A stretch of DNA of 64,000 nucleotides. It comes from Anniella stebbinsi. Its lineage: Eukaryota > Chordata > Lepidosauria > Squamata > Anniellidae. Position numbers and translations under genes: made by a program. Below, in pieces: positions 31,021 through 43,054 of the stretch (position 1 is the stretch's first letter; the number at the start of each line of letters is the position of its first letter). The DNA is taken from positions 296,701,973 through 296,765,972 of the forward strand of contig JARDYH010000002.1 in NCBI GenBank assembly GCA_029215795.1. The letters are read 5' to 3'. The notes beneath the pieces were generated by a model that worked only from the letters and a program-made list of their open reading frames with translations, had not been told where the DNA came from and searched no databases.

Positions 31021-32160
31021 CCCCCCCCCCCCCATGAACCAGCATTGATGTCTTTGTCATTGATGTTGTTTTATGTGCTTTGTTGTTTTTTATGTACTTA
31101 ATAGTAATTCTTTCTAAATGTGTATCTATACGTATATACTAGCATATGCACATTTTATATAAACCTGCGTCCTCGTTTTAGGGGTGTGAATGTGGCCACC
31201 TTACCCTCAGTCCCAATATGAGAGTCCCTGATGCAAGAACCCTAATACTATACTGTGTTGCTTAAGCAGTGACCTGGAAGCAGAAAGAGCCTGGAAAAAG
31301 CTACTTCAGAGGTCCTGTGGCACTCTTCCAGTTTGTTCCCCAAAAATCTGAAAAGGAACAACCAACAGATTTCCTGAAGGAAGAGAAGTCAACTTCAGAC
31401 CTTTCCAGCAAAGTCCTCCTGCCTTAAAACCTTTCTTTTTTTCCAAGCATTTTTCTTTAAAATGCATATCACACGTTTCAGCATCGTAATAGTAAGATCA
31501 TTTTTAAAAAAAATGGTGTGAAACATGAGAGAGGCCAAAAACAATAATAAAATGCAGTAGCAGTAAAAATAAAAATAAAAACTAGATAAAAAGAACAAAA
31601 ACTCTCAGTATGACAGAAGACAAATAATCCAAACGTAACTAGACTTAATGCTGAATAGAATTAAACAACAGAATAAAACAAACTTGTTGATCCTCTCTCT
31701 GACTGGTTTAAATATTTTGTGAGCAATGGCATAGGTGAGTAGATGCAAAAATATTTTACAACTCTCCCATCAGGTACTAAGTGAGAAAGGCTTTAGGAGT
31801 GACAGATTTATTTATTTTTAATTAAAACCAACCCTTGTAATTAAAAGGGCAATTAAAAATAAAGAACTGATCTAATGATAAGATTCCTTTTCCCTAATAA
31901 AGATTTACAAAAGCATTTGTCTAAAGGCAAAGTAAGAAAAATCTTTTTCTTGGCATTTCTTCTAAAAATCCAGGGCGCTTGGGAGGATGTTATTACTGAT
32001 GCACTAAAGTTGTTAAACCATTCATGTTTCATCATCTCTGAGATACCTGGTGGTGAACACGTGATCTTAAGGAAAGACTAGAAACTTGAAGATTTCTCTT
32101 ACACATACTGACCACGTTGGTAAAATCAAGCTAGTCGTTTGAAGATGTCACCTGACCCCA
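31021..32160. other. AT-rich unique sequence
   Basis: C-run at 31,021-31,034. A 68-codon plus frame at 31,875-32,081 has no splice or family support. Confidence 0.4.
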
Positions 32161-32163
32161 AAA

Positions 32164-32275
32164 CAGCCCTACCAATGTGTTGGGGCTACAAAACCTATCA
32201 TCCCCAGGGCATGGTGGCTGGGAGTGGTGGGAATTTTAATTCAAAACTGGAGGGCAGCAGTTTGGGGAGGGCTGC
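32164..32275. mobile_element. P130 palindromic repeat, decayed
   Basis: 'cagccctaccaatgtgttgg' faces 'gcagtttggggagggctg', with a 'gggcatggtggctgggag' core. Confidence 0.55.
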
Positions 32276-32402
32276 CTATAGAAAGACCTGTAACTCATAA
32301 GCTAATGCTTTCAAAACTAATTAGTGATATGAGATACAGTTGTAAAACCACTGAAGGAAATCTGTGGATATATTTCAGTCAGATTCACCTGTCTGCCACA
32401 CA

Positions 32403-32720
32403 TAGGGTGATAATATGAAAAGGAAGTCAGGGCTCCTGTATCTTTAACAGTCGTATAGAAAAGGGAATTTCAGCAGGTGTTATTTGTATGCATGCAGCAC
32501 CTGGTGAAATTCCCTCTTCATCACAACGGTTAAAGCTGCAGGAGCTATACTAGCATGACCATATACAAAAGAGGGCAGGGCTCCTGCAGTTTTAACTGTT
32601 GTGATGAAGAGGGAATTTCACGGTACTGCATGCATACAAATGACACCTGCTTAAATTCCCCTTTTTTCTACAATTATTAAAGATCAGGGGCCCTGTCCTC
32701 CTTTCCATGAGGTCACTTTA
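32403..32720. mobile_element. TAGGGTGACC fold-back element (copy)
   Basis: It starts 'tagggtgataatatg' and ends 'aggtcacttta'. It has four ~50-bp units in alternating orientation, built from 'cagggctcctgtatctttaa' and 'cacctggtgaaattccctct'. See 34,433 for the target duplication. Confidence 0.78.
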
Positions 32721-33844
32721 GTCCCAGTTCCCCTGAATGGGGTACAATAGACTGGAAGAGCATGTTTGATATGAGGAATCGGATTTCCCCCCAACCAAGT
32801 TGCATCCGTAGACCTCACATTCTTCAGATAGCTACATGTTGTTCAGTCATGGAACTGCCAAGTTGTGGAAACAATACCAAGGTCATGTTTTCACTCTTTT
32901 TGAAACCCAACAAAGATATATTCTGCCTGTTTCTTGCATAAAGTTTGGAAGGAGCTGAAGATGACTAGTAATCCTGGGAATGGGTCACTATATGGTCTGA
33001 AAAGATACATGTCAAATGTCCCCTGACTGCAGCATCCGCACCTTGCCCCACTTCTAAACTTTTCTCCTTTTTTGGTCTTAAATCTAAGATGAGCTAAATG
33101 AGTTTCCTGTCTGATTGCCAAACACAAAGTACCTTGTGGAGGAGAAATTTTGAATTCTCAAATCTTGATTCCTAAATCTTTTCTCCAAGTTTCTATCTTT
33201 GAACCGAAGGTTTCAGGCCTGTGCCAGGCCACCCACTCTTCATCTCTTCATGTTAATGGCGAAGATGGAGTTCCCAAAACTTGCAGGTCTCTAGCATAGT
33301 AGCCGGGTACAGTCCCGGCTACTATGGCGCTGGTCCCTTTGGCTACCAGCGCCAAATCCCCATGATCAGTGGCTACTTTTACTGGAGTAGAAGCCAACTA
33401 GGACATGGTGACGCATAGTGGGTCAGCCCCCCCCCCCACAAGTGGCCTACTGTTACTAGCCACACCACTCTGTGGCTACAGCCACTGCTCCTTCCAGCCA
33501 GCCACACACACATGCCTCTGACCTAGATCGCAAATGAGGTGGAGAGGTAGATTTTGGCCCTGTGGCTGCCAGTTACTAACCCCTAGTAAGGTGAATATCC
33601 GTCCACCTCTTAGTACCAGGGAATAGAACCCAGGACTCTGTTGTTCAGCTTTTGTCACAGGATCCTAAACTTAGAGCAGGAGAGTGTGACATTCACACTA
33701 CCTAGCACTGGTGTAGCACACGTTGTATAAGTTGCCTAAGACAAAAATCCCATGGGCGCTTAGCCCAAATATCAGAAGGCTCCAATCTCAGAGCACCCCA
33801 TCTACTCAAAGCCCTGCCGAGCTCTTTCAGGAAGAGCAATTGAA
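32721..33844. other. No gene; two adjacent perfect hairpins at 33,296-33,353
   Basis: Unique sequence apart from the hairpins and a C-run near 33,427. Confidence 0.4.
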
Positions 33845-34390
33845 GGCCCTTTCTACACCTAAGGGTGTAGAGGGAGGGCCTGGGGACGATCCCGGACTTA
33901 CCAGCTTCCGGGATCATCCGCCTCTTTCCACAAAGGAAGTGTGACATCCCGGCTTCCTCCTGGGATGTCGCACCATCGCGTCCACCATTTTTTTCAAAAA
34001 GATCCGAACAGCGCACTTGCACTCCATCGCAAAACATAAGTCTTTTTTAAAAAAACAAAAAACAAACCGAGCCCCAAGCCCCATCCCTGCCATCCTTGGC
34101 ATGGAGAAATTGCAGCCTCCCTCCCCTGATGGGCACGGAGCCGTATGGCACGGCCCGTACCTGTTTCTGGTGCCCGCTTACTCATGAGTAAGCAGCCACC
34201 AGGTGGGACAGGTGCCCACACCTCCTGTGGTCTCAGGACATTCTTGGGACCATAGGAAGAATCAGGTTTTCCCAGGGATTTTTTATCCTTGGGAAAACCA
34301 GTGCCCATCCCCCTACCCCCGGGAGTCCCCGTGTGTCACAGGGACCACCCAGGGGCAATTCCACGGAAAAAGGCCAGTGTAGAAACAGCC
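33845..34390. mobile_element. 546-bp non-autonomous DNA transposon, TCTACAC-type ends
   Basis: 'ggccctttctacac' and, inverted, 'ggctgtttctacac' match at 12/14. Flanks are 'gaa' and 'aaa' (2/3). Internal short hairpins occur ('gggatcatccg', 'gacatcccgg' / 'cctgggatgtc'). The overlapping open frames are not genes. Confidence 0.6.
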
Positions 34391-34432
34391 AAAGCTATTT
34401 TTGTCTCTCCATCCTCTGCCTGAGTATTTTTC

Positions 34433-34768
34433 CTTAGATGTAGGCTGACCAGATAAAATCCAGGTCAGGGCTCATGTAACTTTAACAGTTGTAGAAAAAA
34501 GGGAATTTTAGCCAGTGTCATTTGTATGCAGTTAGTTCCTGGTGATATTCCCTCTTCATCACAACAGTTAAAGGTGCAGGCACTATGCTAGAGTGACCAT
34601 ATACAAAAGAAGGCAGGGCCCCTGCAACTTTAACAGTTGTGATGAAGAGGGAATTTCACCAGGAACTAATTGCATACAAATGACAGCGGCTGAAATTCCC
34701 TTTTCTCTACAACTGTTAAAGTTACATGAGCCCTGACCTGGATTTTATCTGGTCAGCCTACTTAGATG
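34433..34768. mobile_element. TAGGGTGACC fold-back element with perfect 8-bp duplication
   Basis: 'cttagatg' at 34,433-34,440 and 34,761-34,768 flank an element (34,441-34,760) that begins 'taggctgaccagataaaatc' and ends with its exact inverse. The 8-bp duplication places the family in hAT. Each arm is itself a hairpin. Confidence 0.85.
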
Positions 34769-35774
34769 GGCCTCTGAGCTCCTCTACGTTGTTTGCCACT
34801 GGATCCACAGCCTCTCCCCACCCCTCCCACTGGTCTCCCCCAACACACCATGGGAGGAAGCTGTCACATAGACCTTTCTGTGCAGCTGGGAGGGGCTTGA
34901 GGGTGGGAAGAAGAATCACAGTCAACTTTCCTCCGAGATCAGAGCTCTGACTCTGCTGTGCCCTATGGCTCCTCAGATTGTGGGACAGAGTAGTGTTACT
35001 TACTATTGCCCCTGTTGCAGATGGAGGGGCAAAGGCTGAGAGAATAGCAGCTTAGCAAAACCTACCCAGTGTGCTCATACCCAGTCTGAGATTGGAAGGG
35101 GAAACCTCTCACCTCGCAGTGTTAAGCTGAGCATTGTGGCTCCTGGTCTTTTAGTCATGGACACAATTTCACAAAAGTGCTGAAGGTAAATATTTGACAG
35201 TAGAATCTTTTATAATTCAAGCATGATTTTGGTAACGAATGGCATAGGATGAAAATAGTTGTTGTTATGGTCGCTGTCCTATCACTAACTGCCTGTATTT
35301 AGGAGATATTGTTTACTGTCTAACAATATATTTTTCCTTTGTTATCTAATCTGGCCTTCAGTATATGATTGTGTTTGTAATGGCACCTCATTTCTACCAA
35401 ATGAAGCGTGGGTGACTGGATTTCCCTATATCAATTTATCACTTTGTCAATCCGATCTTGTTTAGCAAACCCATTTGATCCAAGGTCATATTAAAGAAAA
35501 TCTAAAATTACTCTCCTTGGAGGTAATTTGTGTGTGTTTTTAGACTTCCTCCAGGAGCAAATTAAATTAAAGCTTTATCTCTTACCAGAAAAACATCCGA
35601 AGAAGAGAAATAGAGGGATATCAATGGCTCCCTCTGTGTTTTCTCCACCTCAGCTGCTGGATGGATTTTTATAAAAATGCATTTTAAATATGCTGGTGTA
35701 AAGCTGGGTTGGTTAATGTAAGATAGGGTTTCATGCCGCTTGCAAAATGTCCCCCTTCTCCTTCATCCTGATGA
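34769..35774. other. Unique sequence; candidate conserved element at ~35,400-35,700
   Basis: Low-repeat AT-rich part with 'tcaatttatcactttgtcaa' and 'aattaaattaaagctttatc'. Conservation untested. Confidence 0.3.
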
Positions 35775-35775
35775 A

Positions 35776-35884
35776 GATCCTATCTACACTACTGCTTTAA
35801 AACGGTTTATAACAGTTTTAAACCGGTTAATAACCATTATTAACCAGTTCAAAACTGTTTTAAAGCAGTAGTGTAGATAGGCTC
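35776..35884. mobile_element. Palindromic MITE, TCTACAC type
   Basis: 'gatcctatctacactactgc' faces 'gcagtagtgtagataggctc', with arms through 'tttaaaac' and a 'ggttaataaccattattaacc' centre. Confidence 0.65.
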
Positions 35885-37642
35885 CTAGTTCGGGAACAGT
35901 TGTATACATGGTTCCAATTCTTCCCCAGCCCAGTTGCCAGAGATGTGTATGTATACTCATGTCAGAAAATTGGTGATACTCAAATCAGCTCTTTGTGGCA
36001 GGGGAGTGAGAGGTTTTGGTTTAGTCTGCTCTTCCACTACTTTTGTCACTACTCACCGTAATTGCTTATTGTTTGACAGCACTGCTCCCAGACAGATGTA
36101 GCATGAGTTCACAGTAGGATTGGGGCCTGGATGTCTGAAACCATCTAAGTTCCTTGGGATGTGTGAATAAAAACTGAAATGAATACTTTTGTGCAGGGGC
36201 ATTGCAAGGCATTTAAAAGATTCAGGACCCAGAACCAAAGGATACAAATTGCACAAAAACTGCACAGTCTAATTTATATCTGTACATGCAAATTTAGAAT
36301 CAATGGCTAGGATTTATGTAAATTTCACTGGAGGCAAAGCCAGGCAATTAATTTCTCATTCAAATCATATTGAATAAAATGAATTCTGCCGTTAATATGC
36401 ATTCTAACCCAGATCATCCCAAACCAATGGGGAAATGTTTTGTTTTGTTCCTCTCCTAAGCTTAATTGGCGAACAGGGGAAGGTTGATGTGGCTGGGTGT
36501 TCCAGTATATGGGGAGAGTCACCACTTCCCTCCCAAACTACAATTCTCCTTGAAAATTGCCTCCTGTACAGCAATTAAGCTGGGGGGGGGACTTCCTTTG
36601 ACACCAATGGACAATCAGGGCTCCATGGAATAGATCTGAGGCTGAGGAAAATAGATTTCGGCCTAGGCCCCACGGGCCCAGGCCTACCAACTCTCCTGTT
36701 TTTGTGCAATTCAACAGTTGAAAAGTTAGTTTTAGTGGGGAAAATTCTGAAGTGTATAATTCTGGAGGAAATGAATGCATCACACACACATACAAAAAAG
36801 ACGTCCAGGAATGTGTTGGGATGGCCTCTCTTGTGCTATATGAATGTGGCCATTTCCTCCACTGTACCACAGGATGGCAGTGCATTGTAAGGTATATAGT
36901 AGCTGATGTCTATATTATTGATCCATTCTGCTTTCATTAAGTATAAAAGTTTGAGATATGTCTAATTTCAGAAAGGGCCAATTCTTTAGTCACCATGGAT
37001 GATGGGAGTCTGGTTTTTTGGCACCCTGGCATTTGCACATGGTTAAATAGACCTCAGTGAAAAGCAGAGAAAGTTAATTAGTTGAGCATCAGAGTGTAAG
37101 TCAGCACATGATAAAACCTCTTCAGAGTGATGTTTAACTGAGAGATGTTCCTGGCTCCATTAAAATTATTTCTCATGGGACCTTTAGAAGAACTCTGAGA
37201 TAAAACTGAATGTCTGTTTCTGCTCCTCCTGTTTCCTGGCCAATTCTCACTTTTCATTTTGTATTTGGATAGGAATACCTGAGTACAAAATGCATGGGCC
37301 TCTAAACTGTGAAGGCCAAACATATCTAACATTTGGTATGTGTCCTTTTAAAATGCTTGGGAGCAGCAGATGCCTGATCTTTCCAGTACTGTAACTTTCA
37401 GAAGTGCAGATATACATGCCAATTTTTACACAGACACACATGATGCCTATAAGTTTACTTGGCTATCTGTAACTTGGGCATCCATGGTTGCGTTTAGCAT
37501 GCAATGTAAGTATCAGCCCTGTAGTCTTGGTCTAATTTTAATAAATGAGCATATCTCATCAGGTTTTCATAAATTTACTTTATCTGTGGGAAGTGTCCCT
37601 AAGATAATGATGATGATTTTAAAAAAGATCCTGAAAAACTGA
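35885..37642. other. No gene or repeat recognised
   Basis: Unique sequence with short unconvincing frames; CA repeat near 36,781. Confidence 0.4.
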
Positions 37643-37737
37643 ATTGCACAATGTAGACCGATGCATATTTAGTGAAAGGTAAATCCCAGAGTCTTCAATG
37701 GGGCTTACTCCTAGGTAAGACTTAGGGTTGAAGCCTT
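37643..37737. mobile_element. P90 MITE
   Basis: 'ttgcacaatgtagaccgatg' and 'cagagtcttcaatggggctt' then 'agggttgaagcct' match P90. Confidence 0.65.
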
Positions 37738-37922
37738 AGGTATGCAAAAATCAATAACACTTGCAAGGGCATCTTGCAAGGATATCTTTGGGTAACACTT
37801 TTCATTAGATCTGCTTTAAATGCTTTGGAGATGGGACGCTACTAGGATTTGCAAATCAAAATACGATGTAATATTGGTATCAATTCCATGAATTGCTGTA
37901 GAAGAATGGAAGGTGAGAAAAA

Positions 37923-38076
37923 TAAGGCCGTGTCTACACCAGGCTGTTTGCCTGGGATGCCCCCTGGCTGGTCCCTGTACTCCGATGGTGTGTATTAGGT
38001 ACTTCCAGGATTGCCCTCCCTCCCTCTACACTCAGGGGCTATCCCAGGCAAAACGCCTGATGTGGAAAGCGCCTAA
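37923..38076. mobile_element. 148-bp MITE with TAA duplications
   Basis: 'taa' at 37,923-37,925 and 38,074-38,076 flank 'ggccgtgtctacaccaggc' ... 'gcctgatgtggaaagcgcc'. TAA/TTA duplications are the mark of PIF/Harbinger. Confidence 0.68.
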
Positions 38077-38392
38077 ATGTCACTCATTATGCAATGCTGT
38101 TATGGTCCTTCCAAATAAGGGCCATCTGGCAGTCAGTGATGGTGCAATGCTGTGCTGAGTGAACTTATCACTCAAGAAAGGATAAATGGCTGTTAGAGAC
38201 CCCAAACAGGGTTAGAAAAGAATGCATGAGTGCTCAGAACCTTAAAAGCATTAAGTAATAAAGTAACCACGGGGGAGATAATTTCCTGACAGTTAATGTC
38301 CAGAGGATGACCTTTTGTCCTCCGAACCAGCTGCCAGGAAGTACATTCCCTTCTGGTCACTAAACTATGAGATGCAATATAAATATTTTAAC
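38077..38392. other. Unique sequence
   Basis: No repeat or gene recognised; low-repeat texture. Confidence 0.35.
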
Positions 38393-38482
38393 AGCACACG
38401 CCTATGCAGGTCTTCTCAGGAGTAAGCCCCACTGACTACAGTGGGATTTACTCCCAGGTAAGTGAGTCTAGAATTGCAGCCT
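38393..38482. mobile_element. P90 MITE
   Basis: 'ctcaggagtaagccccactg' faces 'gtgggatttactcccaggta', ending 'gaattgcagcct'. Confidence 0.78.
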
Positions 38483-39660
38483 AAGGGGGAAAGTGAAGAC
38501 TCCAATGTTTTGAAAGAATAGGTTGATTTACACCTCTTACTAATCCATTCTCTCATATTCTAAATGTGTATAAATGTTTATTATATAGATCATGAAACCT
38601 TTCTGTGCTTAGCTTATTGCTTTAGGCAGGGCAATGTCATATGAAACAGTTTCATCTTTCCCCTCACCTTTCACACTGTGGAATGTTAATATCTTTGTGG
38701 CTTTTTGCCAACGGTAGAGTTTACAAATACTGTTAAAAGGCTGCAACTAGTTAAAGGATGAAATGGCACTGGTTAAATAAACAGTGTATCAACACGAAGG
38801 AAAAGACTGTTGAAGAGCATTATCTAACTTTGTGAAATACAAATGCAACATTAGGCCTCTTCACAATTTTATGGCCTACCCAATATTGGGAGGAACAAAT
38901 TGACGTAAGCAAAATGAGAGCATGTACGTTAATAAACATTGGTTTCTGACATTGAATTCCACTCTCCTGTTACATTCTAAATTAACCAACAAACAGAACC
39001 AAGAGAATGGCTATGGAGACAGCGGGTTACTTCGTTCTCTGTGTCTCCTGTCGGGTTTTTATGGGAAATGTTTTGTTCCACATGAGGTACTGGCAGTGAT
39101 GGGCAGGAAGATGATGAATGGGGTTGCTAAATATACGTGAGGACTGAGGAGTAAGGGTGGAAAAAGGATTGGAAATCTCCAGCACACTTTCTCCCATCAA
39201 AATTGATGGACAAAAAACATCGATCTAGACATTTTGGGGAGACTGTCAAATCACAACAGGGGGTGAAGGCAACATCCCGGGGATGCTGAAATGAGAATTG
39301 GGTGTAGTAGTAGGATTTATCATCCTCATCCTCCTCATTCTATAGGGCACAGCTATTCAGGCCCTGAGATATTCTAAGTGTTTCTAGATCAATGTATTGG
39401 CTTCCCCTGGAAGTTGCCCACAACTAAGCAGATCACATCGCCTGGAGTACCCTCAACTTCCTTTCCAGTAATTGCAGTTAGTTAAGCAGAAACTATTCCT
39501 GTATAGAAAGAGTTCAAATTACTCTTTCCTAAGTGTCTTGCATTGTACTTGTTTATGCAAAGAATTGATCAGGCATCTTATTGCAGTTTGTGCTAAACTG
39601 GTGTAAAGCTATCCGTTGGATGATAAAGTGACTGCTACTATTGTTGTAGCATGTTTTACA
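38483..39660. other. No gene or repeat recognised
   Basis: Unique sequence. Confidence 0.4.
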
Positions 39661-40118
39661 GCAGCCTTCTCCACCCTGGGGGCCTCTAGGTGTTTCAGGC
39701 CCCCTCCACAAGGATGTGCTTTTGCGCCCGGTTCGGCGATTATGCGCATTATCGCGGAGGCGCATTTACTCCTAATCCCTCTGCACGGGAGGCGGCGAGA
39801 GGCGGCGAAGCGCATTAATTGATGTCCAAAAAGCGCTTTACAAGAAGTTAATGCGCATAATCGCTTGTTCACACGGCGAAAATGCGCTTTAACGGCCGGA
39901 GCAAAATAAAAGTCGCTATTTAACGCGCATTCGATAATGCGCATAATCCGGGAGATAACGCGCCTCTACGCCCATTTTGCGCTCCGCTGGTGTGGAGGTA
40001 AAATTTATAATGAGCCTTCAAAGAGCATTAAACCTCTCTTGTGGAGGTAGCCTTAGACTCCCATCAAGACTCTCGTTGGCCATGCTGGCTGGGACTGATG
40101 GACTCCAAAACTGATGGG
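39661..40118. mobile_element. P130 repeat split by a nested MITE
   Basis: 'gcagccttctccaccctggg' to 'aggtgtttca' is the left third of P130. After the nested element (39,698-40,052) it resumes at 'ttagactcccatcaagactc' and continues 'ggccatgctggctgggactg'. The split shows that the MITE is younger. Confidence 0.65.
39698..40052. mobile_element. CpG-rich 355-bp MITE nested in P130
   Basis: Ends 'ggccccctccacaag' and, inverted, 'ggctacctccacaag' (12/15); flanks 'tca' / 'tta'. The body is packed with CpG ('gcgcattatcgcgg', 'aatgcgcataatcg', 'cgcgcattcgataatgcgc'), unlike its surroundings. Confidence 0.65.
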
Positions 40119-40613
40119 AATAAGCAAAAATGAAGAGGCTTACATGTACAGTTTCTCCTAGATGTCGTCTCCAGAATTGTATGTACTTTTTGGTTTTCCT
40201 GAATTGCCTTTTAAAGGACGATTGTGTTTCCTCAACACCCAAGTACATATATCTTCTATAAATATAAGGTCTCTTTGAGCTAGTTTTAATGGCTAGACCA
40301 GAGTGGGCAGACTTCAGGCTTGTCCAATCTACTGAACTGACAGTCCAGCCACACAAAAGTCCATGCCTGGTTCCCCTCTCCCAAACTTCATTCCATCTCC
40401 ACAACTTAATTTTGAAGGGAGGAAACGAAGCTTTTTTGTTGCTGCTGTTGTTGAACCATTGACATCACATACCTTTGGTGATCTATTGGGAATACATTTG
40501 GTTGCATTTCTTAAACTGTTGTTAACCCCCATGAGCCTGGGTAGGATAAACATTGATATATATGAATAAATAATCTGGTGCGTGGTTAGATATTTCAAAA
40601 TTTCTGTGTAAGA
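40119..40613. other. No gene recognised
   Basis: Unique sequence; nothing supportable. Confidence 0.35.
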
Positions 40614-40960
40614 TCATGGGGCAGTGTCCATCAGGGTGCTTACGTGCCTGCCGATTCTCTTGCACCCCACCAATTCTTGTCTGCATTGCCCCTGACTAGT
40701 TGGCAATATCCAAAATGGGCAAGGATCAAGAGCAAAGATGGTTGTCTGCATCCCTTCCAAACACTTTGTCCACATTCTCAGATTCCATACAACCAGACTA
40801 GATTGAAGTGTAGAGGACATCTCCACTTGAACTGTATCAGTGATAGCTTCACATTCAGTGCAAATATGAGTGACTATATCCTTAAAGTGCATAGCGAACT
40901 TGTCACAGCAGACTTCTGAGAGTATATCCCACATTATCTTTAACAACAACTCAAGGTAGC
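40614..40960 (-). pseudogene. CR1/L2-group LINE ORF2 fragment (linker between endonuclease and RT)
   Basis: Minus-strand frame. 'CDKFAMHFKDIVTHI', 'SLVVWN' and especially 'LEGMQTTIFALDPCPFWIL' followed by 'TSQG' correspond to the 'LDPCPSW' region of CR1/L2-type ORF2, just ahead of the reverse transcriptase. The frame is open here but lacks both ends. It is not a host gene. Confidence 0.6.
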
Positions 40961-41148
40961 TATGATACAACATTGAAATGCCATAACTCAACAATAAAAT
41001 CACATTAACAAAAATATACAGCAGCAAAGGTGTATCCAAAACAGGTAGTATAGAGGACCATCTAATAACATTAAATGTTATCATACCTTTAGCTGGCATG
41101 GGGCATAAAAAAGCCACAACATCATAATGGCAGGACACAGGTCAGTTG

Positions 41149-41506
41149 CAGTAGACGAGGTGTTTTGAACTTCTTTCAACGGAAGGGGCAAATTCTATTT
41201 TGGAAAAGCTCCCAAGGGTTCCATTCCAGTGCTGGGAAGGGCCAAAGGCAAAAGGGAGGGAGACAAACTACCAAGACTACCAGCATATCAAAGATTCAGA
41301 CTTTTACTGCCAGTAATTAAGCCTTAGGAGAGGCATTTCAGCCTTTTAGAATGGGGGGAAATGGCATGCAAGCTGGGAAACCACCCAATGATCGTGCTTG
41401 GGGGAAAGGAGCGTGGCCATCTATGAACCCCAAAGGGTTAGATTAGGGTCCTCAGAGGATTGGATTTGACTCCTGGTCCTGAGGTTCTGCACCCCCTGTA
41501 GTAGAC
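41149..41506. mobile_element. hAT-like MITE, CAGGGGTG type, with 7/8 target duplication (copy 3)
   Basis: 'cagtagac' and 'tagtagac' flank 41,157-41,498. The right end is 'gaggttctgcaccccctg'; internal blocks 'gagaggcatttcagcctttt' and 'gggccaaaggcaaaagg' match copies 1 and 2. Confidence 0.75.
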
Positions 41507-41759
41507 ATTACAGTGAGAGAAAGGACTAGGCACACAATTGTGGTTTTCAGTGGCAGCTGCACGTCTACTATGGTTCAAGATCCATGAGCCTGACTGGGGC
41601 ACCAGCCTAAACAGATAAGATGTGCACACTTTCCTGAACCTCAAAGTGTAGACTAACAGATATCCACAAGGAGGGAATGCCAGAACCTCAGGATCACCAT
41701 TACTTCTGGCAGATGCATTTCCCTATGTCAGCTACCAAGTGGCCATCTTTACCCTGTTG
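41507..41759. other. No gene recognised
   Basis: Unique sequence. Confidence 0.35.
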
Positions 41760-42018
41760 ACTCTTAAAATTAGAAAGATAACTGTATATACTAGTCCTGT
41801 CAGACATCTTGCTAAATTGTTGTCTAGGATTAGTTTTAGTACCAGGATTTCCTTCATTATAGCCAAAACCACAGTTAGATATTTAGGATTGTTATTTGTA
41901 TTTTAGCAATTAATTGCTGTTGTTTTCATGCATGATGTTTATGTGTTTAATTATTGATTTACTGTGTTATGACCTGTGGTTACAAAAATAAACTACTACT
42001 ACTACTACTACACTACTA
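41760..42018 (+). mobile_element. LINE 3' end with (ACT)n tail, plus strand
   Basis: T-rich 3' region, 'tgttatgacctgtggttaca', 'aataaactactactactact'. The trinucleotide tail is typical of non-LTR elements that do not use poly-A. Confidence 0.6.
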
Positions 42019-42045
42019 AGAAAGCCTGTTCTGAACACAGAACAT

Positions 42046-42370
42046 AAGAAGAGCCATGCTGGATCAGGCCAAGGTTCCATCTAGTCCAACATTCTGTTCA
42101 TACAGTGGCCAACCAGCTGTCCACAGGAAACTCGCAAGCAGGACATAAGTGCAACACACTCCTGCCCACGTTCCCCAGCAACTGGTGTACATAGCCATAC
42201 TTCCTCTGATCCGGGAGGTAGCATAGAGTCATCAGGAATGTAGCCATCGATAACCTTCCCCTCCAGGAATTTGTCTAACCTCCTTTTATAAAGCTATCCA
42301 AATTGGTGGCCATCACTATGTCTTTTAGAATTCCATATTTCACTATATCTCATCATTCTGTTTTTTCTTA
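42046..42370 (+). mobile_element. Widespread reptile interspersed repeat (copy 1)
   Basis: 'aacataagaagagccatgct', 'ccatctagtccaacattctg', 'cagtggccaaccagctgtcc' and 'gttccccagcaactggtgta' recur at 55,788-55,975. Class not determined. Confidence 0.65.
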
Positions 42371-43054
42371 GAAGATGAATACTTGGAGCAAGGAATGCAC
42401 AGAAGATCTCAAGAGTTGAAGGGTCATGTCATACTTTGCACATGTGAATCAGACCTGAGTGACTGTTCCAGATACCTTGAGGTTAACCATTTCCATACCT
42501 GTGTTGTTTAGTATGAAGTCTACCCTTATTTGCTCACATAATTGCAAAGGATATTATTTAGCGCATTTAAATTGTGTCTTTTCTCACTCAGTTATCTTCA
42601 GCAAATAGCCACTCAGAAGTCATTAGCATACTGAATAGCCAAAGCAAGCACTCACCTTTCCCTTTCATCCCACACCTTTATTCAACACAATTAAAAGCAT
42701 CCACAACGAGTTGTATCAGCTTTCGCACAGAAGCACCTTGGGTGAGGCAGAAAACGACTGAGGAGATCGACTTTTGCCACCCCAGTCCTTTGGGCTTTAT
42801 GATTGCAGATGAAAGGATATAAACTTGGGCTAGAATCCGAAACCCTTTTTGCTGTGACCTTGTTTTAGCAAACTCTATTCTTATCTTCTAGTGCTCATTC
42901 TTGTCTGTGCTGCCATTCCGCAGTGTATGTTTCTTGATACGTTCTATTCCTACTTCTTAGAAAGTCTTTTTGTGCTTATCTTTGCTGGAGCTTTGCCTCG
43001 AGTTTCTGGGGCCCAAGCCTAATAGGACAAGGCCATTGTTCACACATCTGCCCT
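42371..43054. other. No gene recognised
   Basis: Unique sequence. Confidence 0.35.

Noticed and set aside
33702..34308. Minus frames of 60-111 codons
   Set aside because: They run across the boundaries of a 546-bp MITE and have no domain resemblance.
40614..41138. 174-codon minus frame as a host gene
   Set aside because: Part of it matches the CR1/L2 ORF2 linker before the reverse transcriptase, so it is a LINE remnant.
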